Both the position numbers and the translations under genes were made by a program. A stretch of DNA of 64,000 nucleotides, taken from the NCBI GenBank assembly GCA_905181735.1, contig CAJIYR010000007.1:1-64000 (forward strand), given 5' to 3'. Of the stretch, positions 1-14,825 are shown piece after piece (position 1 is the first letter of the stretch; each line of letters opens with the position of its first letter). Source of the stretch: an uncultured Hyphomicrobiales bacterium. Lineage in GTDB: Bacteria; Pseudomonadota; Alphaproteobacteria; Rhizobiales; TMED25. The notes beneath the pieces are model-generated. The model was not told the DNA's origin. It worked only from the letters and a program-made list of their open reading frames with translations, and did not search any database.

Positions 1-2
1 TA

Positions 3-197
3 AAAATTATTGGAATTGATTCAGTAAAAAAAGTTGCTAATAAAAAAGTTGCAGCAACATCAGAAGTTGCAAAAGTAGAAGTAGCGAAAGCAGCTGAAAA
101 AAAACCAGTAGTAAAAAAAGCAGTTGCTGAAAAAAAACCGGCAGTAAAAAAAGCAGTCGCAAAGAAAACACCGGCAAAAAAAGTTGACACTAAATAG
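3..197 (+). CDS. rplU: 50S ribosomal protein L21, C-terminal fragment with Lys/Ala-rich tail (5' end outside window)
   Basis: Open frame from window start ending TAG at 195-197, translating ...KIIGIDSVKKVANKKVAATSEVAKVEVAKAAEKKPVVKKAVAEKKPAVKKAVAKKTPAKKVDTK; directly upstream of rpmA as in the canonical rplU-rpmA-obgE order. Confidence 0.75.
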   Translation, partial: KIIGIDSVKKVANKKVAATSEVAKVEVAKAAEKKPVVKKAVAEKKPAVKKAVAKKTPAKKVDTK

Positions 198-240
198 GAT
201 AGATTTTATAAATAGATTTAAATTCTAAAGGATTATTATT

Positions 241-504
241 ATGGCACATAAAAAAGCAGGCGGATCATCGAGAAATGGAAGAGATTCAGCTGGAAGACGC
301 CTTGGTGTCAAAAAATATGGTGGTGAACTAGTAATACCTGGAAACATAATACTTAGACAAAGGGGAACGAAATGGCACCCCGGTGAAAATGTAGGTATGG
401 GGAAAGACCACACATTATTTTCTACTACAATTGGTAAAGTTAAGTTTCTTGGAAGCAAAAATGGTAGAAGCATAATAACTGTCATAGAAGATAGTAGTGT
501 CTAA
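241..504 (+). CDS. rpmA: 50S ribosomal protein L27
   Basis: [28 protein letters not shown] signature of L27. Confidence 0.98.
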   Translation: MAHKKAGGSSRNGRDSAGRRLGVKKYGGELVIPGNIILRQRGTKWHPGENVGMGKDHTLFSTTIGKVKFLGSKNGRSIITVIEDSSV

Positions 505-565
505 CGATTAACAAATCGTAAGAAAATAAATTAAGCTCCCATAATATAAATATAATAATTCTATT

Positions 566-639
566 AATATTTTAGAAATTATATGTCCTGTATAATGTCA
601 TAAATATTTTATAAATTATATATCCCGTATAATAGCGTA
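566..639 (+). repeat. Imperfect tandem direct repeat (period 37 bp), each copy with a TATAAT-like box, upstream of obgE
   Basis: AATATTTTAGAAATTATATGTCCTGTATAATGTCATA followed by AATATTTTATAAATTATATATCCCGTATAATAGCGTA. Confidence 0.7.
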
Positions 640-658
640 TAAAATATTAACAGAATAA

Positions 659-2816
<2,158 letters not shown>

Positions 2817-2820
<4 letters not shown>

Positions 2821-4094
2821 TAATGGATAATACAAACGATATAAAAATATTAATGGAATCTATCGGGAAAAAAGCCTCGTTAGCATCTAAAATTTTATCA
2901 AATACTACTGATAAAGAAAAAAATATAGCTTTAAGAAATATATCAAGCAATATTAGGCAAGATATAAATTATATTCTCAGTGAGAATAAAAAAGATTTAC
3001 AAAAAGCAGCACAGAATAATAAAGCAACTTCAATCATTGATAGATTAACATTAAATAGTGAAAAAATTGAATCGATAGCCTTAAGTATAGATAGTATTTC
3101 AAAACTAACAGATCCTGTTGGTAAAATATTATCAGAATGGGAACAGCCGAATGGCCTTTGCATCAAAAGAGTTACGATTCCAATAGGGGTAATTGGTATA
3201 ATTTACGAAAGTAGGCCAAATGTTACAGCTGACGCTGCCGCGCTTTGCCTAAAATCTGGAAATGCCTCTATATTAAGAGGTGGTTCAGATAGTTTTTATT
3301 CATGCCAAGCAATATATAATTCAATAAGAAAAGGTCTTTCACAGTCTAATCTATCAGAAGATTCTGTTCAATTTGTTCCAACTACAGATAGAAATGCAGT
3401 AGGATACATGTTGTCTGGATTAAATGAGAACATTGATGTAATAGTTCCACGTGGTGGAAAAAGTTTAGTGTCAAGAGTAAGAGAAGAAGCTAGAGTTCCT
3501 GTTTTTGGTCACCTTGAGGGAATTTGCCATGTATATATTCATAAATCTGCAGATCTTAAAAAAGCAATAGCCATTACGCTAAACTCTAAAATGAGAAGAC
3601 CTTCTATATGTGGCGCTGCTGAAACTTTGTTAATAGACAAATCAATAGCAAATAAATATCTGCCTCAAATAATAGAGGCTCTTGTTAATGAAGGATGTGA
3701 AATACGAGGCGATCAAGATGTTCAGGCTATTGATAATAGGGTTACCGATGTTTCAGATCTTGATTGGGATACAGAATACTTAGATGCCATAATATCGGTT
3801 AGAATTGTAAATGATGAAAATCAGGCGATAGATCATATTATGTTACATGGAACAGGTCATACCGAAGCAATTGTAACTGAAGACAAATCAGTTTCAGCAT
3901 ATTTTACAGAAAGGGTTGATAGCTCTATTGTTTTAATAAATGCTTCTACCCAGTTTGCAGATGGCGGTGAGTTTGGCTTTGGAGCAGAAATTGGCATATC
4001 CACAGGTAGATTGCATGCAAGAGGACCTATAGGAGTAGATCAATTAACCACATTTAAATATATTGTAACAGGGAATGGTCAATTAAGGCCATGA
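2817..4094 (+). CDS. proA: Glutamate-5-semialdehyde dehydrogenase (gamma-glutamyl phosphate reductase)
   Basis: IGVIGIIYESRPNVTADAAALCLKSGNA and IVPRGGKSLV motifs; adjacent to proB. Confidence 0.96.
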
Positions 4095-4107
4095 GACATC
4101 AAAATAA

Positions 4108-4731
4108 ATGATTAGCAATAATACTGTTGAAAGATGGATTTCTAAGAATCCTCTCGACACAAATAAAGGACAAAAAATAGCATTACTAGGGGGATCCTTT
4201 AATCCTGCCCACTCAGGTCATGTCCAGATAAGCGAAATTGCTTTAAAAAAACTAAACCTTGATTATGTATGGTGGCTTGTAAGCCCAAGAAACCCAATAA
4301 AAAATTATGAAAATTTAATACCAATTGAGCAGAGAATAGAAAAAGCAAAGAATATTATATCAAATAAAAAAATCCTTGTTACAGACATAGAAAGAAAAAT
4401 AAATACAAAATATACGATAGATACTTTAAAATATCTTACAACAAGATATGGAGAGAGAAAATTTGTTTGGTTAATGGGAGCAGATAATCTTACAAATTTC
4501 CATCTATGGAAATCATGGAAAGAAATTGCTAAAATAATACCTATTGTAATTATAGACAGACCTGAATCGAGTTTAAAATCCTTAGCCTCATTAGCTGCCA
4601 ATTATTTAAGACAATACAGACTTGATGAAGCAGATTCAAATTATTTGATTCACAAGAAATTGCCTGCTTGGATATTTATCCACGATCAACTGAATGGAAT
4701 ATCATCAACTGAAATAAGAAATAAGAAATAA
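4108..4731 (+). CDS. nadD: Nicotinate-nucleotide adenylyltransferase
   Basis: IALLGGSFNPAHSGH nucleotidyltransferase motif, ISSTEIR C-terminal motif. Confidence 0.94.
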   Translation: MISNNTVERWISKNPLDTNKGQKIALLGGSFNPAHSGHVQISEIALKKLNLDYVWWLVSPRNPIKNYENLIPIEQRIEKAKNIISNKKILVTDIERKINTKYTIDTLKYLTTRYGERKFVWLMGADNLTNFHLWKSWKEIAKIIPIVIIDRPESSLKSLASLAANYLRQYRLDEADSNYLIHKKLPAWIFIHDQLNGISSTEIRNKK

Positions 4732-4781
4732 ATTTCACATTCTTAATTATTTATTGCTATAAAGAATTATAAATCATATTT

Positions 4782-5141
4782 TTGAAAGTCATAATGAAAA
4801 AAATAACAACACTAATTATTGAAACTTTAGACGACCTTAAAGCAGAAGATATAATAGAGATCGATACTTCTAGAGAAAGCTCCTTGACTGACTGTGTTAT
4901 AATTACAACTGGCAGGTCTAGCAGACATGTAAATTCTATTTCTCATAACATCAGCGAAGAGTTAAAAAAACATGGTTATAAAGATATCAAAATGGAAGGA
5001 ATGCCATCTTGTGATTGGGTTTTAATCGATGCTGGGGATATTATTATTAATGTTTTTCGTCCAGAAGTAAGGGATTTTTATAATATTGAAAAAATCTGGA
5101 CAAGCAATTTAACCAGGCATGAATTATCTGAGTTAACATAA
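4782..5141 (+). CDS. rsfS: Ribosomal silencing factor RsfS
   Basis: TTGRSSRHVNSI..., GMPSCDWVLIDAGDIIINVFRPEVRDFYNIEKIW; position between nadD and rlmH. Confidence 0.94.
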   Translation: MKVIMKKITTLIIETLDDLKAEDIIEIDTSRESSLTDCVIITTGRSSRHVNSISHNISEELKKHGYKDIKMEGMPSCDWVLIDAGDIIINVFRPEVRDFYNIEKIWTSNLTRHELSELT

Positions 5142-5152
5142 AGGGAACTGCT

Positions 5153-5638
5153 TTGAAATTTGAAATTTTAGCCGTAAGTAAAATACGGGATGAAATATAC
5201 AAAAATATATCAAATGATTATAAAAAAAAAATTATTCATCTGGGAAAAAATATCGGACTTAAAAATTTTGAAATAATTGAAATAAATAAATCAACAGACA
5301 TTAATGCAACCTCAAGAAAAGTAAAAGAAGCTGAATTAATGCTCAATTTTTTAAAAAAAAATAAAACAACTATCATAGCCCTAGATGAAAATGGCGTAAA
5401 TATGTCTAGTCAGAGCTTTTCAGATACTATAAAAAAAGTGACAACTTCACAAAATAATAATGTAATCTTTATTATTGGTGGACCAGACGGATTAGACAGC
5501 AGCATAATTAAAAAAGCAGATATTTCTATTGCTTTTGGTGCTTTTACTTGGCCACATAAAATTGCAAGAATCCTTCTACAAGAACAAATCTATCGTGCAA
5601 TTTCTATCATTTGCAATCATCCTTATCACAGAATATAA
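5153..5638 (+). CDS. rlmH: 23S rRNA (pseudouridine1915-N3)-methyltransferase RlmH
   Basis: IALDENGVNMSSQSFSDTI, FIIGGPDGLD; TTG start; canonical position after rsfS. Confidence 0.93.
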   Translation: MKFEILAVSKIRDEIYKNISNDYKKKIIHLGKNIGLKNFEIIEINKSTDINATSRKVKEAELMLNFLKKNKTTIIALDENGVNMSSQSFSDTIKKVTTSQNNNVIFIIGGPDGLDSSIIKKADISIAFGAFTWPHKIARILLQEQIYRAISIICNHPYHRI

Positions 5639-5666
5639 TGAAATAAAGAAAATTGAAGTATTATTG

Positions 5667-6902
5667 ATGAAAAAAAATATATTACATCGTTTAACCCTGT
5701 TTATATGTGCTCTTATTTTTTACGTATGCGCATATATTCCAATAGTCGTAGCAAAAGAAAATACAAAAACGACTTATGACCTTTTTGAGTTATTTGCTCA
5801 TGTTTTTGAGACAGTCAACAATGACTATATAGAAAAACCTAACGAAGAAGAGCTAATACATGCGGCAATTAATGGAATGCTTAATTCCTTAGATCCTTAT
5901 TCAAATTATTTATCCGAAAAAGATTTTTCAGATATGCAAATTGATACAAAAGGTGCCTTTGGGGGTTTAGGACTAGAGGTAACACTGCATGAAAATGGAC
6001 TAGTGCAAGTCATCAGCCCTATTGACGACACACCCGCTTCTAAGGCTGGAATTATTGCAGGAGACTTTATCACACACGTAGATGGCGAGGAAGTATTTGG
6101 TATGTCACTTGGAGAAGCAGTCGGAAAAATGCGAGGTTACATTAATACCAGAATTAATCTTACCATATATAGAGATTCTATAAAAGAAGTGATGAATTTT
6201 GAAATAATAAGAGGCGTTATAAAAATTACTCCGGTTAAATCAGAAATTATCGATAATATTGGGTATATAAGAATTAGTACATTCAGTGAAATAACAAATA
6301 GCACCTTGGCTAAAGCAATTCATTCTATGCAAAAAGAGCTTAATGGCAAAATTATTGGTTACATTCTTGATTTAAGAAATAATCCAGGTGGCTTACTTGA
6401 TGAGGCAATAAAAGTTTCTGACAGCTTCTTGAATAAAGGCGAAATTGTTTCAACGAGAGACCGTGATAACAGTAATATTACATCCTATTATGCAAAAAAA
6501 GGCGATGTAACTAACGATAAACCAATTGTCGTTATCATAAATAAAGGCAGCGCATCAGCATCGGAAATTGTCGCAGGCGCACTAAGAGATAACGATCGTG
6601 CAACGATAATTGGAACCAAGTCATATGGCAAGGGATCTGTTCAGACGGTAATGCCCTTAGGGAGAGGGAACGGCGCTATGAAGTTAACAACGTCACACTA
6701 TTATACGCCATCAGGAAAATCCATCCAAACCATAGGAATTAAACCGCATTATGAGATCGAAAGAGAAGAAGCTAAAGCTCTCAGAGAAACAAACCAAGTA
6801 GAAGAAAATTTGAACAAATCATTATATAATAAAAATGATAATCAAATTAAATTTGCTATTAAACTAATTACAGCTAGGATTATGAGGAAATATGATTATT
6901 GA
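5667..6902 (+). CDS. ctpA: S41 family carboxy-terminal processing peptidase (signal peptide, PDZ domain)
   Basis: Hydrophobic N-terminus after ATG 5667, PDZ region, catalytic KGSASASEIVAGALRDNDRATIIGTKSYGKGSVQ motif. Confidence 0.93.
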   Translation: MKKNILHRLTLFICALIFYVCAYIPIVVAKENTKTTYDLFELFAHVFETVNNDYIEKPNEEELIHAAINGMLNSLDPYSNYLSEKDFSDMQIDTKGAFGGLGLEVTLHENGLVQVISPIDDTPASKAGIIAGDFITHVDGEEVFGMSLGEAVGKMRGYINTRINLTIYRDSIKEVMNFEIIRGVIKITPVKSEIIDNIGYIRISTFSEITNSTLAKAIHSMQKELNGKIIGYILDLRNNPGGLLDEAIKVSDSFLNKGEIVSTRDRDNSNITSYYAKKGDVTNDKPIVVIINKGSASASEIVAGALRDNDRATIIGTKSYGKGSVQTVMPLGRGNGAMKLTTSHYYTPSGKSIQTIGIKPHYEIEREEAKALRETNQVEENLNKSLYNKNDNQIKFAIKLITARIMRKYDY

Positions 6903-7395
6903 AAGTGAGAATTATAGACCGTGCGTTGGGGCAATGATATTAAATACAAATGGTTTGGTATGGGTTGGAAAAAGAATCAGTAAAGTCGGTAGCATTAACC
7001 CTGACCTACTATGGCAAATGCCCCAAGGAGGCATTGAAATCAACGAAGAGCCAGAACAGGCTGTCTATAGAGAAATATTAGAAGAAACTGGCATAAGTTC
7101 AGTAAATATAAAATGTACATCAAGCAACTGGTATCAATATAAACTTCCTAAAGATATTCTTGACATAACATTTGCTGGTAAGTATGTAGGACAAACTCAA
7201 AAATGGTTCCTCCTTGAATTCGAAGGTAAAGACACTGAAATCAATATCATACCGCCAACTGCAAGTGATCATAAACAAGAATTTTCAGAGTGGAAATGGA
7301 TTGATCCTAAGGACTTGGTAAATATTGTTGTTCCATTTAAAATTAAAACATACAAAAATGTAATAAATGAATTTAAAGATACTCTTCGGCTATAA
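6892..7395 (+). CDS. rppH: RNA pyrophosphohydrolase (Nudix)
   Basis: Nudix box GGIEINEEPEQAVYREILEETG with WQMPQGG. Confidence 0.93.
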   Translation: MIIESENYRPCVGAMILNTNGLVWVGKRISKVGSINPDLLWQMPQGGIEINEEPEQAVYREILEETGISSVNIKCTSSNWYQYKLPKDILDITFAGKYVGQTQKWFLLEFEGKDTEINIIPPTASDHKQEFSEWKWIDPKDLVNIVVPFKIKTYKNVINEFKDTLRL

Positions 7396-7401
7396 CTATT
7401 A

Positions 7402-7803
7402 TTACAGTATGTTTTGAATTTCTTTTAATTGATCAACTTTTTCTTGAAACCTTCGTTTTGTAATATCATTATCAGAGGCGATAATTTCAGCTTCTGAATT
7501 TTTGATCATTTCATCAAGAAACCCATTACTTAACTCATCTCTTAAAATAGCATTTTCTGCAAGAATAGTTAAACCTTTACTAGAGACATCAGCAAAACCT
7601 CCTAAGACAAAATAATCAACTGAATTAGCATTGTCATCTTCAACAATAGTTAAGATACCTGGTTTTAAAGATGATATTACTGGAGCGTGCCCAGATAGAA
7701 CTGTAAAAGCCCCTTCCGATCCCGGGACTATCACTTCTTGCACTTCTTTAGAAAGAATTAAATTCTCAGGAGATACAAATTCAAATATAAATTTTTCAGT
7801 CAT
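7402..7803 (-). CDS. atpC: ATP synthase epsilon subunit
   Basis: FEFVSPENLILSKEVQEVIVPGSEGAFTVLSGHAP; downstream of atpD. Confidence 0.95.
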   Translation of the reverse strand: MTEKFIFEFVSPENLILSKEVQEVIVPGSEGAFTVLSGHAPVISSLKPGILTIVEDDNANSVDYFVLGGFADVSSKGLTILAENAILRDELSNGFLDEMIKNSEAEIIASDNDITKRRFQEKVDQLKEIQNIL

Positions 7804-7826
7804 ATTTTCTTCACATTATTTTGATG

Positions 7827-9263
<1,437 letters not shown>

Positions 9264-9272
9264 TCATTAATT

Positions 9273-10166
9273 TTATATAGCTTCTGCACCAGAAATAATT
9301 TCTATCAACTCTTTTGTAATAATCGCCTGACGTGTCCTATTATATAGGAGGGTTAGTTTTTCGATCATATCACCAGCATTCCTTGTCGCGTTATCCATCG
9401 CAGACATCCTGGATCCTTGTTCGCTCGCAGCATTTTCTAATAAAGCTTGGAATAACTGCATATTAATATTTAATGGAAGTAATGCTTCCATAACTTCAGT
9501 TTCTTCAGGTTCATAATCATATATTACATTTTCTTTTTTAACTTCATCACCCTCAGCTATAAACGATTCCTCAATCTGCAAGGGTATAATCTTTTGTCCA
9601 ACCGGTACTTGTTCCATAACCGACTTAAATTTTGCAAAATATAACGTACAAACATCGAACTCTTCTGAATCAAACATCCTGATAACTTTTTTGCCAATAT
9701 CTTCAGCATCTGAATATCCAATATACTTCAAATGTTTAAGAGATATCATGTCAATTATATCATCAGCATGTTGTCTTTTGAGTAAATCAAATCCTTTTTT
9801 ACCAATACAAAGTATTTTGATTTTTTTACCTTCTTCTTTCAATAATTTCGCATCTAACTTTGCTTTTTTTACAATATTTGAATTAAATGCACCGCATAAT
9901 CCTCTATCAGACGTCGCAACAATTAATAAATGAGTATCACTCTTACCATTACCAATCATTAAAGCTGGAGCATTTGTAGAGTCCTTAACAGAGCTAACAA
10001 GATTATCCATAACATCTGCCATACGGTCCGCATACGGTCTAGCAGACTGAGCATGATCTTGAGCTCTTTTCAGCTTAGCTGCTGCAACCATCTGCATAGC
10101 ACGTGTAATCTTTTGTGTGGCTTTAACGCTCGTTTGCCTGCTTTTTAATTCTTTTAAATTTGGCAC
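9273..10166 (-). CDS. atpG: ATP synthase gamma subunit
   Basis: LKELKSRQTSVKATQKITRAMQMVAAAKLKRA and C-terminal ASEQGSRMSAMDNATRNAGDMI. Confidence 0.97.
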   Translation of the reverse strand: MPNLKELKSRQTSVKATQKITRAMQMVAAAKLKRAQDHAQSARPYADRMADVMDNLVSSVKDSTNAPALMIGNGKSDTHLLIVATSDRGLCGAFNSNIVKKAKLDAKLLKEEGKKIKILCIGKKGFDLLKRQHADDIIDMISLKHLKYIGYSDAEDIGKKVIRMFDSEEFDVCTLYFAKFKSVMEQVPVGQKIIPLQIEESFIAEGDEVKKENVIYDYEPEETEVMEALLPLNINMQLFQALLENAASEQGSRMSAMDNATRNAGDMIEKLTLLYNRTRQAIITKELIEIISGAEAI

Positions 10167-10178
10167 CTAAATTTACCT

Positions 10179-11711
10179 TTATACAAATGAAGAAGTGTAA
10201 TCTTCTACAACAGTTTTAAGTTTTGCCTCTGTATCTTTGGATAGTTGCTTTTCGTCTAATATAGCATTCATAATATCACTATGACTTGCATTTAATAGCT
10301 TCAAAAGATCTGTTTCATATCTATTGATATCGCGGACTTCTATTTTATCTAAATATCCATTAACAGCTGCATAAAGTGATGAAACTTGCTCAGCTATATT
10401 TAAGGGAGAAAATTGCGCTTGTTTAAGTAATTCTGTTAATCTTGCGCCTCTTGCCAACAACTGTTGTGTTGTAGCATCAAGGTCAGAACCAAATTGAGCA
10501 AAAGCTGCCATCTCACGGTACTGAGCGAGCTCGCCTTTTATTTTACCTGCAACTTGCTTCATCGCTTTAACTTGAGCCGCTGATCCAACCCTACTAACCG
10601 ACAAACCAACATTAACAGCAGGTCTAATACCTTGATAAAAAAGATCTGTTTCTAAGAATATCTGACCATCTGTAATTGAAATAACATTAGTCGGAATATA
10701 TGCAGAAACATCATTTGCTTGTGTTTCAATTATTGGTAATGCTGTTAAAGATCCCGAACCGTTATCTTCATTTAATTTTGCAGCTCGTTCAAGTAAACGT
10801 GAGTGAAGATAAAACACATCTCCAGGATACGCTTCTCTTCCTGGCGGCCTTCTTAATAGCAGTGACATTTGCCTATAGGCTACAGCCTGTTTTGAAAGAT
10901 CATCATATATGATAAGGGAGTGCATACCGTTATCTCTAAAATATTCGCCCATTGTACATCCTGTAAAAGGTGCTAAAAATTGTAATGGAGCGGGATCAGA
11001 TGCTGTAGCAGCAACAACAATCGTATATTCTAAAGCTCCGTTGTCTTCAAGCAACTTAACAAATTGTGCTACTGATGATCTTTTTTGACCTATCGCAACA
11101 TAGACGCAATAAAGTTTTTCATTTTCATTGCTACTTTCATTTATTTTTTTCTGATTAAGAATTGCATCCAGTGCAATAGCTGTTTTTCCTGTTTGTCTAT
11201 CGCCAATGATTAACTCTCTCTGCCCTCTGCCAACTGGGATCAGAGCATCGATTGCCTTTAAACCTGTTTGCATTGGTTCATGAACTGACTTACGCGGCAT
11301 AATACCAGGAGCCTTTACATCAACCCGTTTATTAATCTTTGATTTTAGAGGTCCTTTACCATCTATTGGATTGCCTAATCCATCAACAACTCTTCCTAAA
11401 AGCTCTTTACCAACAGGAACTTCAACAATTGTTCCTGTTCGTTTAACAATATCACCCTCATGAATTTCTCTATCATCACCAAACAAAACAATACCAACAT
11501 TATCTATTTCTAGATTTAATGCCATACCTTTAATCCCGTTTGGAAATTCTACCATTTCACCTGCTTGGACATTATCCAAACCATATACGCGCGCGATACC
11601 ATCTCCAACAGATAAAACTTGACCAACCTCAGACACCTCAGCCTCTGATCCAAATCCTTTTATTTGCTCTTTCAAGACAGCTGAAATCTCTGCAACTTTA
11701 ATATCCATCAA
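10179..11711 (-). CDS. atpA: ATP synthase alpha subunit
   Basis: [45 protein letters not shown]. Confidence 0.98.
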   Translation of the reverse strand: MMDIKVAEISAVLKEQIKGFGSEAEVSEVGQVLSVGDGIARVYGLDNVQAGEMVEFPNGIKGMALNLEIDNVGIVLFGDDREIHEGDIVKRTGTIVEVPVGKELLGRVVDGLGNPIDGKGPLKSKINKRVDVKAPGIMPRKSVHEPMQTGLKAIDALIPVGRGQRELIIGDRQTGKTAIALDAILNQKKINESSNENEKLYCVYVAIGQKRSSVAQFVKLLEDNGALEYTIVVAATASDPAPLQFLAPFTGCTMGEYFRDNGMHSLIIYDDLSKQAVAYRQMSLLLRRPPGREAYPGDVFYLHSRLLERAAKLNEDNGSGSLTALPIIETQANDVSAYIPTNVISITDGQIFLETDLFYQGIRPAVNVGLSVSRVGSAAQVKAMKQVAGKIKGELAQYREMAAFAQFGSDLDATTQQLLARGARLTELLKQAQFSPLNIAEQVSSLYAAVNGYLDKIEVRDINRYETDLLKLLNASHSDIMNAILDEKQLSKDTEAKLKTVVEDYTSSFV

Positions 11712-12268
11712 CTTACACCTTTCATAGCGATTTTTATGTTATTTAATTTAGTTTCTAATGAATTATCAATCATTTGTGATCCTACTTTTACAATTAACCC
11801 ACCGAGTAATTTCGGGTCTGTTTCTAAATCCAATTTGATATTCTTCCCAATCATTTCTTTTAAATTCTTTGTTAATTTATCTATTTGTGATTTATTTAAA
11901 TCTTCTGCAGAAACAATACTAGCGATTACTTCTCCAGAATGTATGGCTAATAGCCTATGAAATGCTGCAACTATGTAATTAATTGAGTTTATTCTTCTAT
12001 TCTGAATAAGTAAGCCAATAAATTTAGAAATTAGTTCATTAACTTTCATCTTTTTTAATATTGCATTTATTGCATCGGATTGTTCTTTTTGAGAATACAT
12101 CGGGCTATTAACTAATCTGGACAAATCATCACTATTGTCAACAGCTTTAAGAAAACCATCCAGGTCTTTACTAACGGAATCCATCGAATTCTCTTCTTCT
12201 GCTAATTGAAACAGTGCCTTAGCATAGCGATTTGCTGCTTCCGGTATTGATTGATCTTTGCTTTTCAC
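11708..12268 (-). CDS. atpH: ATP synthase delta subunit
   Basis: [13 protein letters not shown]-terminus and [25 protein letters not shown]-terminus; first gene of atpHAGDC. Confidence 0.93.
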   Translation of the reverse strand: MKSKDQSIPEAANRYAKALFQLAEEENSMDSVSKDLDGFLKAVDNSDDLSRLVNSPMYSQKEQSDAINAILKKMKVNELISKFIGLLIQNRRINSINYIVAAFHRLLAIHSGEVIASIVSAEDLNKSQIDKLTKNLKEMIGKNIKLDLETDPKLLGGLIVKVGSQMIDNSLETKLNNIKIAMKGVS

Positions 12269-12452
12269 TTAAGCAGCCCTTTTTAAAATAAAATGCTTAA
12301 AACTTATTCTATGTTAGTAATAAAATCTTGAACATATTTCAAGATAAATTTAATAAATATTCATATCAATTAACACAGGTATTTATCTTACGCAATATAA
12401 TGATTGCATCTTTCAACAAAGAACAACATAATCTTCGATTTTTTTATTAAAA

Positions 12453-14633
12453 CTATAAAAAATTATATGGATCAACATCTACTGTGATTTTTACATCATG
12501 TTCTATTTTTATTTTTGCAATCCATTGTTTTACAAAAACTTGTATTTTATTATTTTTAGGTCCCTTTAATAAAAACCTCATCCTGTATCTACCTCTAATT
12601 CTTGCAATTGGAGCTTCTATAGGACCTAATAAGGTAATATCTTTAGGTGGAGAACTTTGTATTAATAGTTTCTTTGATGCCATCATCACTTTATTTTTAT
12701 CTCCAGAAGATATAATCAACGCAATCATTCTTGTAAATGGAGGCAAAGACTGATTTTCTCTCATTATTGCCTCTTCTTCGTAGAATAAATCCCTTTCCCC
12801 AGAAACTATTGCCTGCAGTACAGGGTGCTCAGGCATATGGGTTAATAATATCACTTCACCTTGGCGTTTCTCCCGGCCAGCTCTTCCTGCCACTTGATGT
12901 AGAAGCTGGTAAGTCTTTTCAGTAGCCCTCATATCTGTAACGCCTAATCCAAAATCAGCATCAATAACACCAACTAATGTTAAAAAAGGGAAATGATGCC
13001 CTTTTGCTACTAGCTGTGTTCCTATTATTAAATCAATATTATTAGATTTTATTTGATTAAGGGTACTATTAATATCCTTAATACCAGTCAAGTGATCGCT
13101 TGACATAATTGCTATTCTTATATCAGGAAAAATCTTTCTAACTTCTTCTGATAATCTTTCTATACCTGGTCCACAAGGCACTAATGTATCACTTGCAAAA
13201 CAAGACAAGCATTTATTAATATTCTTTGAATGATAGCCGCAATGATGGCATCTAAATTGATTGAATTGTTTATGTTCAACTAACCATGTTGAACAATTGG
13301 GGCATTCCATTCTAACTCCACACTTACGGCATATGGTTAAAGGTGCATAACCTCGTCTATTTAAAAATAGCAATACTTGCTCTCTTTTATTAAAAACACC
13401 TTCCATCTTTTCAATCAACTCAGCGGGGATCCAGCTTTCTTTACTAATTTTTGAAGATTTCATATCCATAATACTTACCAACGGCATATTGGCATTACCA
13501 TACCTTTTGTTTAAGGAGATTTTTTTATATTTTTGATTTCTTATATTTACATAGGTTTCTAATGATGGCGTTGCACTTGAAAGAATTGTATTTGCATTTG
13601 ATAGCATGGACCTTACTAATGCCATGTCTCTAGCTTGGTATATTATACCCTCTTCTTGTTTATATGCAGATTCATGCTCTTCATCTACGACTATCAAACC
13701 CAATTCAGAAAAAGGTAAAAAAAGCGATGATCGTGCTCCAATAATTATCTTTATATTATTGGAAAGAACACCATCCCAGACTCTTTTTCTTTGTTTGATG
13801 GATATACCAGAATGCCATTCAGCAACAAATTCACCAAAATTATTCTTAAATCTTATTAAAAATTCAGATGTAAGGGCTATTTCAGGAAGCAACACAAGGG
13901 CTTGCTTATTTTCTAATAAAAACCCTTCAATAGCCTTCATATACACTTCAGTTTTTCCTGAACCTGTAACCCCGTCGAGAACAACTGTCTGAGCTTCCTT
14001 TAAATTAAATATTTGTATTAGATCTCTCGCAGCAATATCTTGTTCTTTAGATAACTTACTTTTTCTAAACTCATTTGGATCAAATATTTTATTTTGCGTA
14101 TTATTTTCAACTGCTTTTAACTTCTGTGATTTAACCATGTGATTAATTACAGAATAAGATACTCCCGTCTTTGATATAATTTCTGCTTTAGTTAAAATTA
14201 TATCTCCTACAAAGATATCTTCTACAAGCTTCCTTTGCGGTGTTTCTTTAATTAGAACATTCCTGTCTATTTGATAACAAGCGTCTAATTTAAAGACTCT
14301 TTCAAGTTCTTTAACTCTAAAGGACGCTTTTAAAACATTCCCTAATGGAGACAAATAATAATTAGAGACCCATTCAACGAAATTCAGTAGGTCTAGTGGT
14401 AATGAATTAATATCCATTACACTAATAATATTTCTTATTTTATTTTTATCCGGCATATCCATTTGATCGCTATTATGCCAAACAACTCCATATGTTTCTC
14501 TGTTTGAGATTGGAACTTTTACTATAGAACCTGAAGTAACTAATTTTGTGTGCCTATAAAAATATGGTTTATTAACTGCAATTGGTAGCAACACAGGAAT
14601 ATAATATACATTTTCCTCCATAAAAATATCCAA
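12453..14633 (-). CDS. priA: Primosomal replication restart helicase PriA
   Basis: GVTGSGKTEVYMKAIE, DEEHESAYKQ, zinc-binding CRKCGVRMECPNCSTWLVEHKQFNQFRCHHCGY, AGRAGR. Confidence 0.97.
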   Translation of the reverse strand: MDIFMEENVYYIPVLLPIAVNKPYFYRHTKLVTSGSIVKVPISNRETYGVVWHNSDQMDMPDKNKIRNIISVMDINSLPLDLLNFVEWVSNYYLSPLGNVLKASFRVKELERVFKLDACYQIDRNVLIKETPQRKLVEDIFVGDIILTKAEIISKTGVSYSVINHMVKSQKLKAVENNTQNKIFDPNEFRKSKLSKEQDIAARDLIQIFNLKEAQTVVLDGVTGSGKTEVYMKAIEGFLLENKQALVLLPEIALTSEFLIRFKNNFGEFVAEWHSGISIKQRKRVWDGVLSNNIKIIIGARSSLFLPFSELGLIVVDEEHESAYKQEEGIIYQARDMALVRSMLSNANTILSSATPSLETYVNIRNQKYKKISLNKRYGNANMPLVSIMDMKSSKISKESWIPAELIEKMEGVFNKREQVLLFLNRRGYAPLTICRKCGVRMECPNCSTWLVEHKQFNQFRCHHCGYHSKNINKCLSCFASDTLVPCGPGIERLSEEVRKIFPDIRIAIMSSDHLTGIKDINSTLNQIKSNNIDLIIGTQLVAKGHHFPFLTLVGVIDADFGLGVTDMRATEKTYQLLHQVAGRAGREKRQGEVILLTHMPEHPVLQAIVSGERDLFYEEEAIMRENQSLPPFTRMIALIISSGDKNKVMMASKKLLIQSSPPKDITLLGPIEAPIARIRGRYRMRFLLKGPKNNKIQVFVKQWIAKIKIEHDVKITVDVDPYNFL

Positions 14634-14825
14634 TAATACTGTTAGTAATCATTATCTTAAATGACAATTTTATAATTAATTTAATTTAATTACCAATATT
14701 TAACTAAGTGATAATAAATATTGATTACCTTATTTTAAGAATGCAATCGTTTTATAAATTATAATTAACATTAATACGATAAACAATATAGTTTTTATCA
14801 ACACCAATGTTAGCTAGGGGTTAAA

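Noticed and set aside
87-186. Short repeats as a CRISPR array
   Set aside because: Repeats are in-frame Lys/Ala codons of the rplU tail with no unique spacers of constant length; no cas genes in window.
504-519. ACGATT/AATCGT hairpin right after rpmA as a terminator
   Set aside because: Only a 6-bp AT-rich stem with no following U-tract on the plus strand; too weak to call.
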